DNA of 64,000 nt from Nitrospinaceae bacterium (lineage in GTDB: Bacteria; Nitrospinota; Nitrospinia; Nitrospinales; VA-1). How positions within the stretch are numbered: position 1 is the first letter of the stretch; the number at the start of each line of letters is the position of its first letter. Of the stretch, positions 19,216-28,856 are shown in pieces. The DNA lies in contig BQJC01000001.1 in the NCBI GenBank assembly GCA_021604505.1, positions 1,509,501 to 1,573,500 of the forward strand, in the 5' to 3' direction. Both the position numbers and the translations under genes were made by a program. The notes under the pieces are model-generated. The model was given only the letters and a program-made list of their open reading frames with translations. It was not told the DNA's origin and did no database searches.

Positions 19216-20022
19216 CTATACCACGGCAAAGGGAACCGGTATAAACGTCAGCAGGAAAATAATTATGGAAGCAAAACCCAAAAGCCGGCGCCGCCTGTCG
19301 GGAAGCACCGACTCGTCAACCAGCGGGGCTGGTTTGAAACCCATCAGAGCGATCATGACCGCCCAGAAAAACCATCCCGGCCAAAAATAACCGAGGGGAA
19401 ACAACAAAACAAAAAAACCCTTGGAAAAAATTCCATACTTTTCCTTGAATAAAGAATAAAGGATATGGCCGCCATCCAGTTGCCCTATTGGTAAAAGATT
19501 CAAAGCAGTAACAAAAAGTCCGATCCATCCGGCAAAGGCGATGGGATGTAAATTGATATTGACCTCTGTGGAAAACGGCGTCACCCCCAGAATCAGTTTG
19601 GAAAGAACGGTGAGAAGAATCGAACTTCCGAACGTCAACCCCTGACCGGTATGCACCTGGGTCGTTTCAGAAAGGAAAAGCCCGAGGATCAGCGTCGGAA
19701 CCGCAACGATGAATCCGGCGATCGGCCCCGCCGCTCCGATTTCCATCAGCACCCGCCGGTTCGGAATCAGTTCTTTGATCTGGATGAAGGCGCCAAAGGT
19801 TCCGAAGATAAAAACAGGAGGTGCCGGAATAAAAAAAGGAAGCGTCGCTTTGACGTTGTTTTTTCGGCTGGCCCAATAATGACCGAACTCATGCGTTCCA
19901 AGAATGAGCATGAGAAAAATCGAAAAAAGGAATCCACCCGCAAGGTAAGTCGTAACTAAAGTTCCCGCCAAAAGCAGAGAAAAGATGATCCAGTTTTTAA
20001 TGTTGGGAGAAGAAGCCGGCAA
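19216..20022 (-). CDS. Site-2 protease family (M50) membrane metalloprotease
   Basis: A 268-residue polytopic membrane protein of the S2P/M50 family, which cuts substrates within the membrane. Zinc-binding motif HEFGH is at residues 44-48, and the second metal-site motif is in GQLDGGHILYSLF near residue 180. Several hydrophobic segments cover most of the length. The start is TTG, with GGAG about 10 nt upstream; the next in-frame ATG would remove part of the first helices. It begins 14 bp after proA and is probably co-transcribed with it. No PDZ domain is visible, so it resembles the short rhomboid-like or SpoIVFB-like group rather than RseP. The substrate is unknown. Confidence 0.9.
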   Translation of the reverse strand: MPASSPNIKNWIIFSLLLAGTLVTTYLAGGFLFSIFLMLILGTHEFGHYWASRKNNVKATLPFFIPAPPVFIFGTFGAFIQIKELIPNRRVLMEIGAAGPIAGFIVAVPTLILGLFLSETTQVHTGQGLTFGSSILLTVLSKLILGVTPFSTEVNINLHPIAFAGWIGLFVTALNLLPIGQLDGGHILYSLFKEKYGIFSKGFFVLLFPLGYFWPGWFFWAVMIALMGFKPAPLVDESVLPDRRRRLLGFASIIIFLLTFIPVPFAVV

Positions 20023-20036
20023 AGTTTTGCTCCGGG

Positions 20037-21353
20037 TTACTTCGGTACGGAGGGATTGTTGCCTGGAGTCAAAGGACGATGGGTGAATTCTTTAGCACCT
20101 TCTCCAGAATAATCTGCGACCGTCTGTCCCTTTCCGATGAGTTTGTATTTGTAAATGATCAAACCCTCCAGACCAACCGGGCCGCGCGCGTGGGTTTTAT
20201 TGGTACTGATACCGATTTCGGCTCCAAGGCCGTACCGAAACCCATCCGCAAAACGGGTGGATGCGTTCCACAAAACACTCGCGGAATCGACGTCGTTCAA
20301 AAACCTTTCCGCGTGCTGAGAATCTTCCGTAAGAATCGTATCGGTGTGACCGGAACCGTGCACATTGATAAATTCAATGGCCTCGCCAATATCGGCGACC
20401 ACCTTCAAAGCCAGCTTCAGGTCGTTGTACTCCGTATCCCATTCCTTATCGTCCGCTCCCATAATTCCCGAAGCCAGTTGGCAGGTTTTTTCACAGCCCA
20501 CGAGCACAACATTCTGTTCGCTGAGTTTTTTCACCAGAACCGGCACAATTTTTTTCGCAACATCCTGATGGATCAATAAAGTTTCCAGAGCATTGCAGGC
20601 CGCGGGATATTGCAGTTTTGAATCCAGAACCACCCGCACCGCCATTTCAGGATCGGCGCTTTGGTCTATGTAGCCGTGACAGATTCCTTCTGAATGCCCC
20701 AGAACGGGGATTTTAGTGTTGTCCTGAATATAACGGACAAACGCGTTACTGCCTCTCGGAACGATCAAGTTGATATTTTTGTCCTCATTGAGCATTTCCG
20801 CAACTTCCGCCCGGGTTTCTATCATCTGGATTGCGGTTTTTGGAACGCCTTCAACCTGGGAAACGGCATCCGCCAACAAAGAGACGATGACTTTGTTGGT
20901 GTTTTGCGCCTCACGTCCGCCTTTCAGAATCACCGCATTGCTGGATTTCAAACACAGTGCGGAAATTTGCGGAACCGCATCGGGCCGCGACTCAAAAATT
21001 GCGCCGATGACGCCGATGGGACAAGTCACCTGATGCAAAACCAAGTCCTGGTCCATCTCCATCACACTTTTTTCCCGGCCCACCGGGTCGGCTAGCCTGG
21101 CGACACTGCGGATGCCCCTGGCCATGCTCTTTATCTTTTCATCATCCAAAACCAGACGAGAAATCAAAGGACCGGGGATATTCTCCTGCCTGGCAAATTG
21201 CAAATCCTTACCGTTGGCCTCCAGGATTAGAGGCGCATTGTTCTCCAAGGCTTGCGCCATTTTTTCCAGAGCCGCATTTTTCTCATCCGTCATGAGGTGC
21301 GTCAACTTGCGGGCGGCGGCTTTAGCTTGCACTGAAATTTCTCTGACTGTCAT
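20037..21353 (-). CDS. proA: Glutamate-5-semialdehyde dehydrogenase (ProA)
   Basis: Second step of proline synthesis: NADPH-dependent reduction of gamma-glutamyl phosphate. The 438-residue length is typical (417-440). Recognisable blocks are GVIGAIFESRPDAVPQISAL, ILKGGREAQ, LIVPRGSNAFVRYI, the active-site cysteine region YPAACNALETLL, and the C-terminal ARGPVGLEGL. AAGGA lies just before the ATG. proB is not adjacent. A small coupled ORF and a secreted LRR gene lie directly upstream, and a site-2 protease gene directly downstream. Confidence 0.97.
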   Translation of the reverse strand: MTVREISVQAKAAARKLTHLMTDEKNAALEKMAQALENNAPLILEANGKDLQFARQENIPGPLISRLVLDDEKIKSMARGIRSVARLADPVGREKSVMEMDQDLVLHQVTCPIGVIGAIFESRPDAVPQISALCLKSSNAVILKGGREAQNTNKVIVSLLADAVSQVEGVPKTAIQMIETRAEVAEMLNEDKNINLIVPRGSNAFVRYIQDNTKIPVLGHSEGICHGYIDQSADPEMAVRVVLDSKLQYPAACNALETLLIHQDVAKKIVPVLVKKLSEQNVVLVGCEKTCQLASGIMGADDKEWDTEYNDLKLALKVVADIGEAIEFINVHGSGHTDTILTEDSQHAERFLNDVDSASVLWNASTRFADGFRYGLGAEIGISTNKTHARGPVGLEGLIIYKYKLIGKGQTVADYSGEGAKEFTHRPLTPGNNPSVPK

Positions 21354-21380
21354 TTGGGTCCTTAAAGGAGGATCTAATTA

Positions 21381-21530
21381 CTAGGGAAAATGGTGAACGG
21401 CAATGCGCACTTCCAGACCATCTTCAGCATCCAAAAAAGCCTGTGAAAGAGCGGCAAACCTCTTATTCACAGAAACCGAAAATCCCACGCACAAACAGAA
21501 AATGCCAATCATCAGGATGCGCCGCTTCAT
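21381..21530 (-). CDS. Small exported or membrane peptide, 49 residues, coupled to the LRR gene
   Basis: The start ATG (21528-21530) overlaps the TGA stop of the upstream LRR gene as ATGA, the classic arrangement of translational coupling. The product begins MKRRILMIGIFCLCVGFSVS, a basic start and hydrophobic stretch typical of a signal peptide or single membrane helix. A short tail ending in AVHHFP follows. The stop is 27 bp before proA. I recognise no family. Its length makes chance possible, but the coupling and signal-like start argue for a real gene. Confidence 0.45.
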   Translation of the reverse strand: MKRRILMIGIFCLCVGFSVSVNKRFAALSQAFLDAEDGLEVRIAVHHFP

Positions 21531-22330
21531 CGCACAATCACCTGAATGCCCTTTTCCTTTTGCATTTGGTACGCCTTGATATGAAGATTTTCCGAAAGGG
21601 GGTTCATTGCCAGGTCGAGGGTTTTAAGATTGGGAAAAAGTTTAGATTCTAATAAAGCCTGCGCTCCGGCATCGCCAATATTGTTCTGCCCCAGGTACAA
21701 CGCCTGAAGGTGGGGAAAGTTTTTAGATTTGGCAAACGCCGCCGCTCCGCCATTGCCCAATTCATTGCGAAACAAATTGAGTGTTTCCACTTGCGGCATG
21801 GTTTCCACAACGGCCAATGCTTCTGCCCCGCTTTGAGTGATCAGATTATCGTTCAACATCAGCGTCTTGATTTTTTGAAAATTCTGCGATCTTCCGACAA
21901 TTTCAAAAGCCTCATCGCCGATTTCATTCTTCCATAATTTCAAGGATTCGAGATTCTTTATATAAGGCGATTCCGCCAGAGCCTTAAGACCCAGGTCACC
22001 GACAAGGTTCCCCCACAGGTCGAGGTGCTTTAAATTGGCAAGGTGGGGAGATTTTGCCAGAGCTTTCACGCCTCGGTATTTTATTTTATTGCCCTGCAAC
22101 AGGAGGGTGGTGACGGAAGACAACTTCTCCATTTTGGCGAGTGCTTTGGCGCCTTTCTCCCCAATGACCATCCCGCTCAAATCCAACACTTTTTCGTTTT
22201 GAGCCAGCCGCTTTTGCACCAGCGCCGCAATATTTTTCTCCGCCCAGGAGGACGAGACCAAGCCTGAAAAAAACAAAAAACAGAAGAATACCGCGCCGAT
22301 AGGTTTCAAATTATACATGGAGTACCCCAT
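21527..22330 (-). CDS. Secreted leucine-rich-repeat protein (ribonuclease-inhibitor type)
   Basis: A 267-residue protein with an N-terminal signal peptide (hydrophobic run ending near SSSWAE). About seven LRR units of 24-28 residues follow, with the pattern LxxLxLxxNxIxxxGAxAL; examples are LKHLDLWGNLVGDLGLKAL and VETLNLFRNELGNGGAAAF. These form a curved solenoid used for protein binding, here in the periplasm or outside. It is a paralogue of the cytoplasmic LRR protein at 33.6-34.5 kb. It is followed by a coupled 49-codon ORF and then proA. The binding partner is unknown. Confidence 0.85.
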   Translation of the reverse strand: MGYSMYNLKPIGAVFFCFLFFSGLVSSSWAEKNIAALVQKRLAQNEKVLDLSGMVIGEKGAKALAKMEKLSSVTTLLLQGNKIKYRGVKALAKSPHLANLKHLDLWGNLVGDLGLKALAESPYIKNLESLKLWKNEIGDEAFEIVGRSQNFQKIKTLMLNDNLITQSGAEALAVVETMPQVETLNLFRNELGNGGAAAFAKSKNFPHLQALYLGQNNIGDAGAQALLESKLFPNLKTLDLAMNPLSENLHIKAYQMQKEKGIQVIVR

Positions 22331-22361
22331 AACCGATTCTGGAACTGGAAAGCCTGAATTT

Positions 22362-23045
22362 CTAGATTATCAGATATTTGAAGATGGTATAAATTATTTT
22401 TGTTCCGGCCTTCAGCGTTCCGGAAAAGGTTCCCGTTATTTTTGAAACCCCCACCCTTTCCCGATAATGCACCGGAATTTCAAGGATTCTCAGTTTTTTT
22501 TGAACCGCTTTGATCTGCATTTCCACCGTCCAGCCAAAATTGGTGTCCTGCATGCCGATTTTCACCAGAGATTCATAGCGGATGGCCCGGAATGGCCCAA
22601 GGTCGGTATAGCGGATTCCAAAAAACAACCGCATCAGAAACACCGCCAGGCGGTTTCCGTAGCGGGCTTGGGGCAGAAGGGCCGCGCGGCTTTCAGGAAG
22701 GATCATGCGGCTCCCCAGAACAAAATCCTGATTTCCGGAGGCAATCGGTTCCACCAGTTGAATGATCTCCTCAGGATAGTCGCTGAAATCACCATCGAGG
22801 AATACGACCACATCCGGTTGATTCAGTTCACTGATGCCCTTGAGACAAGCCGACCCGTAGCCCTTGCGTTTTTCTTCGACCACCCGCGCGCCGGATTCTC
22901 TGGCGACACGCGCAGTCTCATCGGTGGAGCCATTGTCGACCACGATGATTTCGTGCAGGGTCTCTTTGGGGAGAGCGTTTAAAACCAGGCCAATAGAAGA
23001 TTCTTCATTAAAGGCGGGAATGATGACCGATACGCGAAGATTCAT
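22362..23045 (-). CDS. Family 2 glycosyltransferase (dolichyl-phosphate mannose synthase-like)
   Basis: A 227-residue GT-A fold enzyme that would transfer a sugar from a nucleotide donor, often to a lipid carrier. The chosen start is the ATG giving MNLRVSVIIPAFNEE rather than the TTG 15 bp upstream. The nucleotide-binding region reads VSVIIPAFNEESSIG and IIVVDNGSTDET, and the metal-binding aspartates are in VVFLDGDFSDYPE. The acceptor-loop region TDLGPFRAIRYESL resembles DPM1-type enzymes. No C-terminal membrane domain is seen. It starts just after trpA and is probably read from the trp transcript, although its role is unrelated to tryptophan. Confidence 0.88.
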   Translation of the reverse strand: MNLRVSVIIPAFNEESSIGLVLNALPKETLHEIIVVDNGSTDETARVARESGARVVEEKRKGYGSACLKGISELNQPDVVVFLDGDFSDYPEEIIQLVEPIASGNQDFVLGSRMILPESRAALLPQARYGNRLAVFLMRLFFGIRYTDLGPFRAIRYESLVKIGMQDTNFGWTVEMQIKAVQKKLRILEIPVHYRERVGVSKITGTFSGTLKAGTKIIYTIFKYLII

Positions 23046-23061
23046 GCAACCATTCCACAAG

Positions 23062-23859
23062 CTAGGAGGAAATCGCCTGCTTCACACTGGAAACAAATTG
23101 CCCAATTTTAGCATCCCGTTCGGCAGGGTCGCTATTTTCCGCGATCAACCGGACAATCGCACTCCCGACGATCACCCCGTCCGAGACCGCCGACGCTTCT
23201 TTCGCCTGCTCGGGCCCGGAAATGCCAAACCCGACCAGTACCGGAAGGGCCGCGGCATTTTTGATGACTTGCACCTTGGGCTGAAGGTTTTCGGCGACGG
23301 TCGATTTCACACCGGTCGTCCCGGTAAGAGAGACATAATAAATGAATCCGCGGCTTTGCCGGGCGACCATCGTGACGCGATCCTCCGTGCTCGTCGGAGC
23401 CAGCAGAAAAATTGTTTCCAAACCCTTAGGATCGGCCATGGTCTGGAATTCTTTCGCTTCCTCAGGAGGAAGATCGGGAATGATTACTCCATCCACGCCG
23501 GCTTTCAAGGCGTCATCGATGAATTGCTTTTGCCCATAAACGAAAACCGGGTTGTAGCTGGTCATCAAAACAATGGGAAGTTGAGAGTTTTTGCGAATGT
23601 CAGCGACCAGCTGGATTATTTTTTTCAAATTGGTGCCACTGTTCAGCGCGCGCAGAGCGGAGGCCTGTATAACGGGACCATCCGCCAGCGGATCGGAAAA
23701 GGGGACACCCAGTTCAACGATATCCGCTCCATTTTTTTCCAACAGGGAAAATATATGCTTGGTGGTGGGCAGATCCGGGTCTCCCGCCGTCACAAACGCG
23801 ACCAGGGCTTTTTGCTTTTTTTCATCTAACTTTTTGAAACAATCTTGAATCCGGCTCAC
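23062..23859 (-). CDS. trpA: Tryptophan synthase alpha chain
   Basis: Cleaves indole-3-glycerol phosphate to indole, which is channelled to TrpB. The 265-residue TIM barrel shows [12 protein letters not shown], the catalytic-Glu region [18 protein letters not shown] with its aspartate, and [13 protein letters not shown]. The GTG start overlaps the trpB stop (GTGA), indicating translational coupling and equal production of the two subunits. Confidence 0.97.
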   Translation of the reverse strand: MSRIQDCFKKLDEKKQKALVAFVTAGDPDLPTTKHIFSLLEKNGADIVELGVPFSDPLADGPVIQASALRALNSGTNLKKIIQLVADIRKNSQLPIVLMTSYNPVFVYGQKQFIDDALKAGVDGVIIPDLPPEEAKEFQTMADPKGLETIFLLAPTSTEDRVTMVARQSRGFIYYVSLTGTTGVKSTVAENLQPKVQVIKNAAALPVLVGFGISGPEQAKEASAVSDGVIVGSAIVRLIAENSDPAERDAKIGQFVSSVKQAISS

Positions 23860-25067
23860 AATGACACTCCCATTCGTTCCGCAACCTGATTCACGTCCTT
23901 ATCTCCACGGCCCGAAAGGCAGATAACGATGACTTCCTCCTTTTTCATCGTAGGGGCCAGCTTGGTGACGTGGGCGATAGCGTGCGCCGACTCCAGAGCC
24001 GGGATGATCCCCTCCACTTTGGACAGCATTTGAAACCCTTGCAGGGCCTCTTCATCGGTGATAGAAACATATTGCGCCCGCCCCGTTTCGTGCAGGTGGC
24101 TGTGTTCGCACCCGACGCCGGGATAATCAAGCCCCGCCGATATGGAATGCGCTTCCTGAATCTGCCCGTCATCGTTGTATAAAAGATAACTCATCATTCC
24201 GTGCAGAACCCCTGGCTTCCCATGGCTCAAAGTGGCTCCGTGTTTCCCGGTTTCGACTCCTAACCCGGCCGCTTCCACACCGATCAAACGAATCTGCTCG
24301 TGGTTCACAAACGGGTAAAACAATCCCATCGAATTGCTTCCCCCGCCCACACAGGCCACGCAGACATCCGGCAGTCTTTTTTCAACGTCCATGATCTGCT
24401 CCGTGACTTCTTCGCCGATGATTTTCTGAAAATCGCGAACCATCATCGGATAGGGATGCGGACCAACGACGGAGCCGATAATGTAATGCGTGCTCTCCAC
24501 CGTGGTGATCCAGTTGCGAATGGCTTCACTGGTGGCGTCTTTCAAAGTGCGCGTTCCGGTCATGACCGGAATCACGTTGGCGCCCAGAAGCCGCATGCGG
24601 AAAACATTCAGGGCCTGACGCTTCATGTCCTCCTCGCCCATAAATACGTCGCATTCCAACCCGAAAAGCGAGGCCGCCGTGGCGGTTGCCACCCCGTGCT
24701 GCCCTGCCCCGGTCTCGGCGATCACGCGCTTCTTACCCATCCGCTGGGCGAGAAGCGCACTGCCGATGGTGTTGTTGATTTTGTGCGCACCCGTATGCGT
24801 GAGGTCTTCCCGCTTCAGATAGATTTTTGCCCCTCCCAGACGCCGGGTCAGGTTTTCTGCAAAATATAAAGGCGTGGGCCGGCCCACATACTGCCTGAGA
24901 TAAAAACTCAGTTCTTTTTGAAAAGCCGGGTCGTTCCAGGCCTCGGTGAAAACGTTTTCCAGTTCCTTTAAGGCGGGCATCAACGTTTCGATCACATATT
25001 TGCCGCCGAAAACGCCAAAATGACCGCTCTCGTCCGGCAACAGGGTTTGCTTCATTGACTGTTCCAT
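23856..25067 (-). CDS. trpB: Tryptophan synthase beta chain
   Basis: PLP enzyme joining indole and serine to tryptophan, 403 residues. The PLP lysine lies in [16 protein letters not shown], with the [10 protein letters not shown] loop following. The phosphate-binding loop is [10 protein letters not shown] and the C-terminus has [16 protein letters not shown] precedes the ATG at 25067. It sits between trpF and trpA on the minus strand. Confidence 0.98.
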   Translation of the reverse strand: MEQSMKQTLLPDESGHFGVFGGKYVIETLMPALKELENVFTEAWNDPAFQKELSFYLRQYVGRPTPLYFAENLTRRLGGAKIYLKREDLTHTGAHKINNTIGSALLAQRMGKKRVIAETGAGQHGVATATAASLFGLECDVFMGEEDMKRQALNVFRMRLLGANVIPVMTGTRTLKDATSEAIRNWITTVESTHYIIGSVVGPHPYPMMVRDFQKIIGEEVTEQIMDVEKRLPDVCVACVGGGSNSMGLFYPFVNHEQIRLIGVEAAGLGVETGKHGATLSHGKPGVLHGMMSYLLYNDDGQIQEAHSISAGLDYPGVGCEHSHLHETGRAQYVSITDEEALQGFQMLSKVEGIIPALESAHAIAHVTKLAPTMKKEEVIVICLSGRGDKDVNQVAERMGVSL

Positions 25068-25087
25068 CGTTCGTTCCTTAAATTATA

Positions 25088-25705
25088 TCAACAACTTTTG
25101 ACGGCTTTTATAAACGCTTTCAGTTTCACCGGACTTTTGATTCCCGGCGTTTTCTCGACCCCGGAACAAACGTCCACCCCGTAGGGTTTTGCTTTCTGAA
25201 TGGCATGCGTCACATTGGAGGAGTCCAAGCCACCCGCTAACACGACGGGGCCATATTTTTTCCCCTCCCGCACGAGGCCCCAGTCAAAAATCTGCCCGGT
25301 GCCTCCCTGCTGACTCTCCGAATAAGTATCCAATAAAAACCCGCTCACCTTATAAGAGGACAATTGTTTGAAGGAAGCGACGTCTTTCACGCGGACCACC
25401 TTGATCACTTTCCTGCGTATTTGTTTGCAGAAAGCCGGTGATTCGTCCCCATGCAACTGAACGGCATCCAGTCTACACGAATCAGCAATCCGGTTGATGT
25501 TGTCTGCCGATTCATTGACAAAAACTCCCACCGTCTCCACAAATGGCGGCAATTTAGAAATAATGGTTTTCACCTCTTTGACAGATACATAGCGGGGGCT
25601 CTTTGTGTAAAAAATAAAACCCACCGCATCGGCTCCTGCCTCAACCGCCAGCATGGCATCCTCGATGCGGGTCGTGCCGCAGATTTTTATTCTCACCCCA
25701 GACAA
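25088..25705 (-). CDS. trpF: Phosphoribosylanthranilate isomerase
   Basis: Third step of the tryptophan pathway, 205-residue TIM barrel. It has the catalytic cysteine in KICGTTRIEDA, the motif GADAVGFIF, the catalytic-aspartate region FLLDTYSESQQGGTG and the phosphate site VVLAGGLDSSNV. The start is TTG, well supported by AAAGGGAG eight bases upstream. It is separated from trpC by 710 bp that contain an opposite-strand lipoprotein gene and a minus-strand terminator, so trpFBA probably has its own promoter. Confidence 0.96.
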   Translation of the reverse strand: MSGVRIKICGTTRIEDAMLAVEAGADAVGFIFYTKSPRYVSVKEVKTIISKLPPFVETVGVFVNESADNINRIADSCRLDAVQLHGDESPAFCKQIRRKVIKVVRVKDVASFKQLSSYKVSGFLLDTYSESQQGGTGQIFDWGLVREGKKYGPVVLAGGLDSSNVTHAIQKAKPYGVDVCSGVEKTPGIKSPVKLKAFIKAVKSC

Positions 25706-25825
25706 ACGGTCACTCCCTTTTGCAATTTTCGGTGTTCTTTTAGAAAATTTTGATTTAAAATCCCACCTGAAATTGTTTAAAAAATAACTTTATTGTAACC
25801 CGGTTCCGCGCTCACTGAAAATTTC

Positions 25826-25851
25826 AAAAAAAGCTTTGGCTCGTTAGCCAA
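25826..25851 (-). terminator. Intrinsic terminator between trpC and trpF
   Basis: On the minus strand TTGGCT-AACG-AGCCAA is a perfect 6-bp stem with a 4-nt loop, followed by AGC and seven T residues. It would stop transcripts coming from trpEGDC about 120 bp before trpF. Confidence 0.6.
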
Positions 25852-25921
25852 TGGTGAAAACTTGGATTGTCCGATAAATAGTTTCAGGCTTGACCCTATC
25901 CTTAAAAAAATCAGGTGAAAA

Positions 25922-26344
25922 ATGAAAATTTATAAATGGATCGCCCTCGCTCTTATCGTTTTCCTGCCGGTTTTCTCCACCGGGTGCACATCCACCCAGG
26001 AAATTGAAGGCGTGGAGGTGGGCACCAATTTTCAAGGCCAGGGCGTCAAGCTGTTCCAGGTTTCCGTATTTCCACTTTATCAGGCCACCCTGGAGGCTCT
26101 AAAAAACATGAACCTCAAGGTGGACGATATTCAAGAGAATGGAGAAAACTACCAGGTCACCGTCAGAACCCAGGATCTTCACATCATCATCGACCTGCTG
26201 GAAGTCGGACTCAAAATCTCCAAGATGCGAGTCGAAGCGCAAGAGGGAGGATTTTTTTCCACGTCCAACAATGAAGAAATGGCCAGGGAAATCATCAAGG
26301 AAACCGCCCTCGTCCTGGAAGCGCGGGGTCATTTCCACTCTTAA
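25922..26344 (+). CDS. Small lipoprotein, DUF3568-like
   Basis: A 140-residue lipoprotein. The N-terminus is basic and hydrophobic, ending in the lipobox STGC (Cys at about 22), so the mature protein is anchored in a membrane facing the periplasm. The rest is a compact alpha/beta domain of the DUF3568 type, with the pattern VFPLYQATLEALKNMNLKVDD and a later helix EMAREIIKETALVLEARG. AGGTG precedes the ATG. It is the only plus-strand gene inside the tryptophan gene set, lying between trpC and trpF. The function of the family is unknown to me. Confidence 0.8.
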   Translation: MKIYKWIALALIVFLPVFSTGCTSTQEIEGVEVGTNFQGQGVKLFQVSVFPLYQATLEALKNMNLKVDDIQENGENYQVTVRTQDLHIIIDLLEVGLKISKMRVEAQEGGFFSTSNNEEMAREIIKETALVLEARGHFHS

Positions 26345-26415
26345 CTTGCATCTGGTTATTAAGCAAACCTGTTAAAGGAACGGAATCCTTATAATTGTCT
26401 TAGTTCTCCGTCTGA

Positions 26416-27234
26416 CTAGGGAGATTTTTCTGCTTTCTCCTCCTGTTTGACACCCCTCAGTTCCGACAATTTTTCAGCGATATTCTCCGCCTTCATCAAA
26501 CTTTCACCGATCAAAAAAGCGTGCGCTCCCAACTCACCCAATTCCTGAATCTCCTGAGCCGAGTGAATTCCGCTTTCACAAACCATCAGAGTTTTTGGAA
26601 CCTGGGCCGCCATTTTTAACAAACGGTGCGAAATGCCAAGATCGGTTTTTCCGGTTTTCAAATCCCGGTTGTTGATTCCCAGCAGATGCCCCCCGATAGC
26701 AAATGCTTTTTCCATATCTTTTTCGCAATGCGTTTCCACCAGGGCGGGCATGCCCAGCTCCTTTCCCAACTCCAGGAGATCCCGAAGATGATTTTTATCC
26801 AGCCAGGTCGCGATCAGAAGAAAAAAATCCGCGCCGAAAGCGCGCGCCTCGTGAACCTGATATTCATCGAATATAAAATCCTTGCGCAATAAAGGGACAT
26901 CGACCAGTTCCCGGACCTGACTCAAAAAATCAATACTGCCGCCGAAGTAATTGGATTCGGTGAGCACCGAAATAGCGGCGGCTCCATTTTCGGCATAAGT
27001 CCGGGCGATTTCCAATCCGTCAAAGCCTGGCCGCAACTCCCCTTTAAAAGGAGTCTTCTTTTTGATCTCAGCGATGATTCGAGTGGAAGACCCAGCCCCT
27101 AAAGCCTTCTCGACATCTTTTAAAGTCTGCTGTTGCCCGACTCTCCCTTTTATTTCAGAAAGCGGAGCATTGCGCTTGGTGCTACCCAGTTCTTCTTTTT
27201 TATGAGCAAAAATTTTGTCGAGTACAGTGGCCAT
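26416..27234 (-). CDS. trpC: Indole-3-glycerol phosphate synthase
   Basis: Fourth step of tryptophan synthesis, 272 residues. TIM-barrel signatures are IIAEIKKKTPFKGELR (catalytic lysine), LTESNYFGGS, LLRKDFIFDEYQVHEARAFG, GINNRDLKTG and VCESGIHSA. It starts 27 bp after trpD, and nothing on the minus strand follows until trpF. It is a stand-alone enzyme, not fused to TrpF as in E. coli. Confidence 0.97.
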   Translation of the reverse strand: MATVLDKIFAHKKEELGSTKRNAPLSEIKGRVGQQQTLKDVEKALGAGSSTRIIAEIKKKTPFKGELRPGFDGLEIARTYAENGAAAISVLTESNYFGGSIDFLSQVRELVDVPLLRKDFIFDEYQVHEARAFGADFFLLIATWLDKNHLRDLLELGKELGMPALVETHCEKDMEKAFAIGGHLLGINNRDLKTGKTDLGISHRLLKMAAQVPKTLMVCESGIHSAQEIQELGELGAHAFLIGESLMKAENIAEKLSELRGVKQEEKAEKSP

Positions 27235-27261
27235 GTTTTAAAAGCGCTTCCCTTCATGCAG

Positions 27262-28274
27262 TCAATTGGAATTGCTGACTCTTATGAGATCCTCAAGTTT
27301 TTGACGGGCCGCCCCGGAGAAAATGGATTTCCGGGCGATTTCCAGCCCCTCTTTCAATGAACCGGCTTCCCCTCCAGCGCGAATGGCCGCTGAGGCATTC
27401 AAAAGGACGATGTCCAGTTTCGGCCCACAGGCTCCTTCCAGCAATTCCCGGATGATGGCCGCATTTTCTTCCGGCGATCCTCCCTGGACCTTGTCAGGGG
27501 AACATCGGTCGAGACCCAGATCCTCAGGACAGAGGATGTATTCACTGATGCGATCGTTAGAAAGCTCACAGACTCTGGTTTTATCCATCAGGGAAATTTC
27601 GTCGAGCCCGTCCGCTCCGTGCACCACAAACGCATGGCGGCACCCCAGATCTTTTAAAACCTGGGCGATTGGCAAAACCCACTCACTGCCGAACACACCG
27701 ACCACCTGTGCCTGGGCCCGCGCCGGATTAGTCAACGGCCCCAACAAGTTGAAAATCGTTCGAAAACCCAATTCCTTGCGGACCCCGGCGGCGTGCTTCA
27801 TGGCCCAATGCATGAGCGGCGCAAATAGAAATCCAATGCCGGTCTCATCCAGACATTTTTCGACCACGGATTTTTCCGCTTCGATGTTGACTCCCAGACA
27901 TTTTAATACATCGGCGCTCCCAGACCGGCTGGAAACCGCCCGGTTGCCGTGCTTTGCCACGGTGATGCCCGCCCCGGCAACGACAAAAGCCGAAGCTGTG
28001 GAAATATTAAAGGTACTGCCGCCATCGCCTCCCGTGCCGCAGGTATCGACAATCTTGCCGGGCGCAACGTTCAACGATTCGGCTTTCTTACGCATGACCC
28101 GCGCCGCGCCGACGATTTCACTGATGCTTTCTCCCTTCATCCTGAGAGCGGTGAGAAAAGCGCTCATCTGCGAAACCAGGGCCTCCCCTTCCATGATCTG
28201 CCCCATCACGGAAACCATTTCCTTTTCCGTCAGATCCACCCCACCGACGACCTTATGCAGGGCTTCCTGAATTT

Positions 28275-28278
<4 letters not shown>
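27262..28278 (-). CDS. trpD: Anthranilate phosphoribosyltransferase
   Basis: Second step of the pathway, 338 residues. PRPP-binding motif [14 protein letters not shown], the anthranilate-site segment [31 protein letters not shown] and [11 protein letters not shown] are present. Its ATG overlaps the trpG stop (ATGA), so translation is coupled. It is not fused to TrpG. Confidence 0.97.

Positions 28279-28852
<574 letters not shown>

Positions 28853-28856
<4 letters not shown>

Noticed and set aside
27323-28270. Long 315-codon plus-strand open frame
   Set aside because: It is the antisense shadow of trpD, whose protein matches its family along the full length; the shadow product is low-complexity and Ser/Arg-rich.
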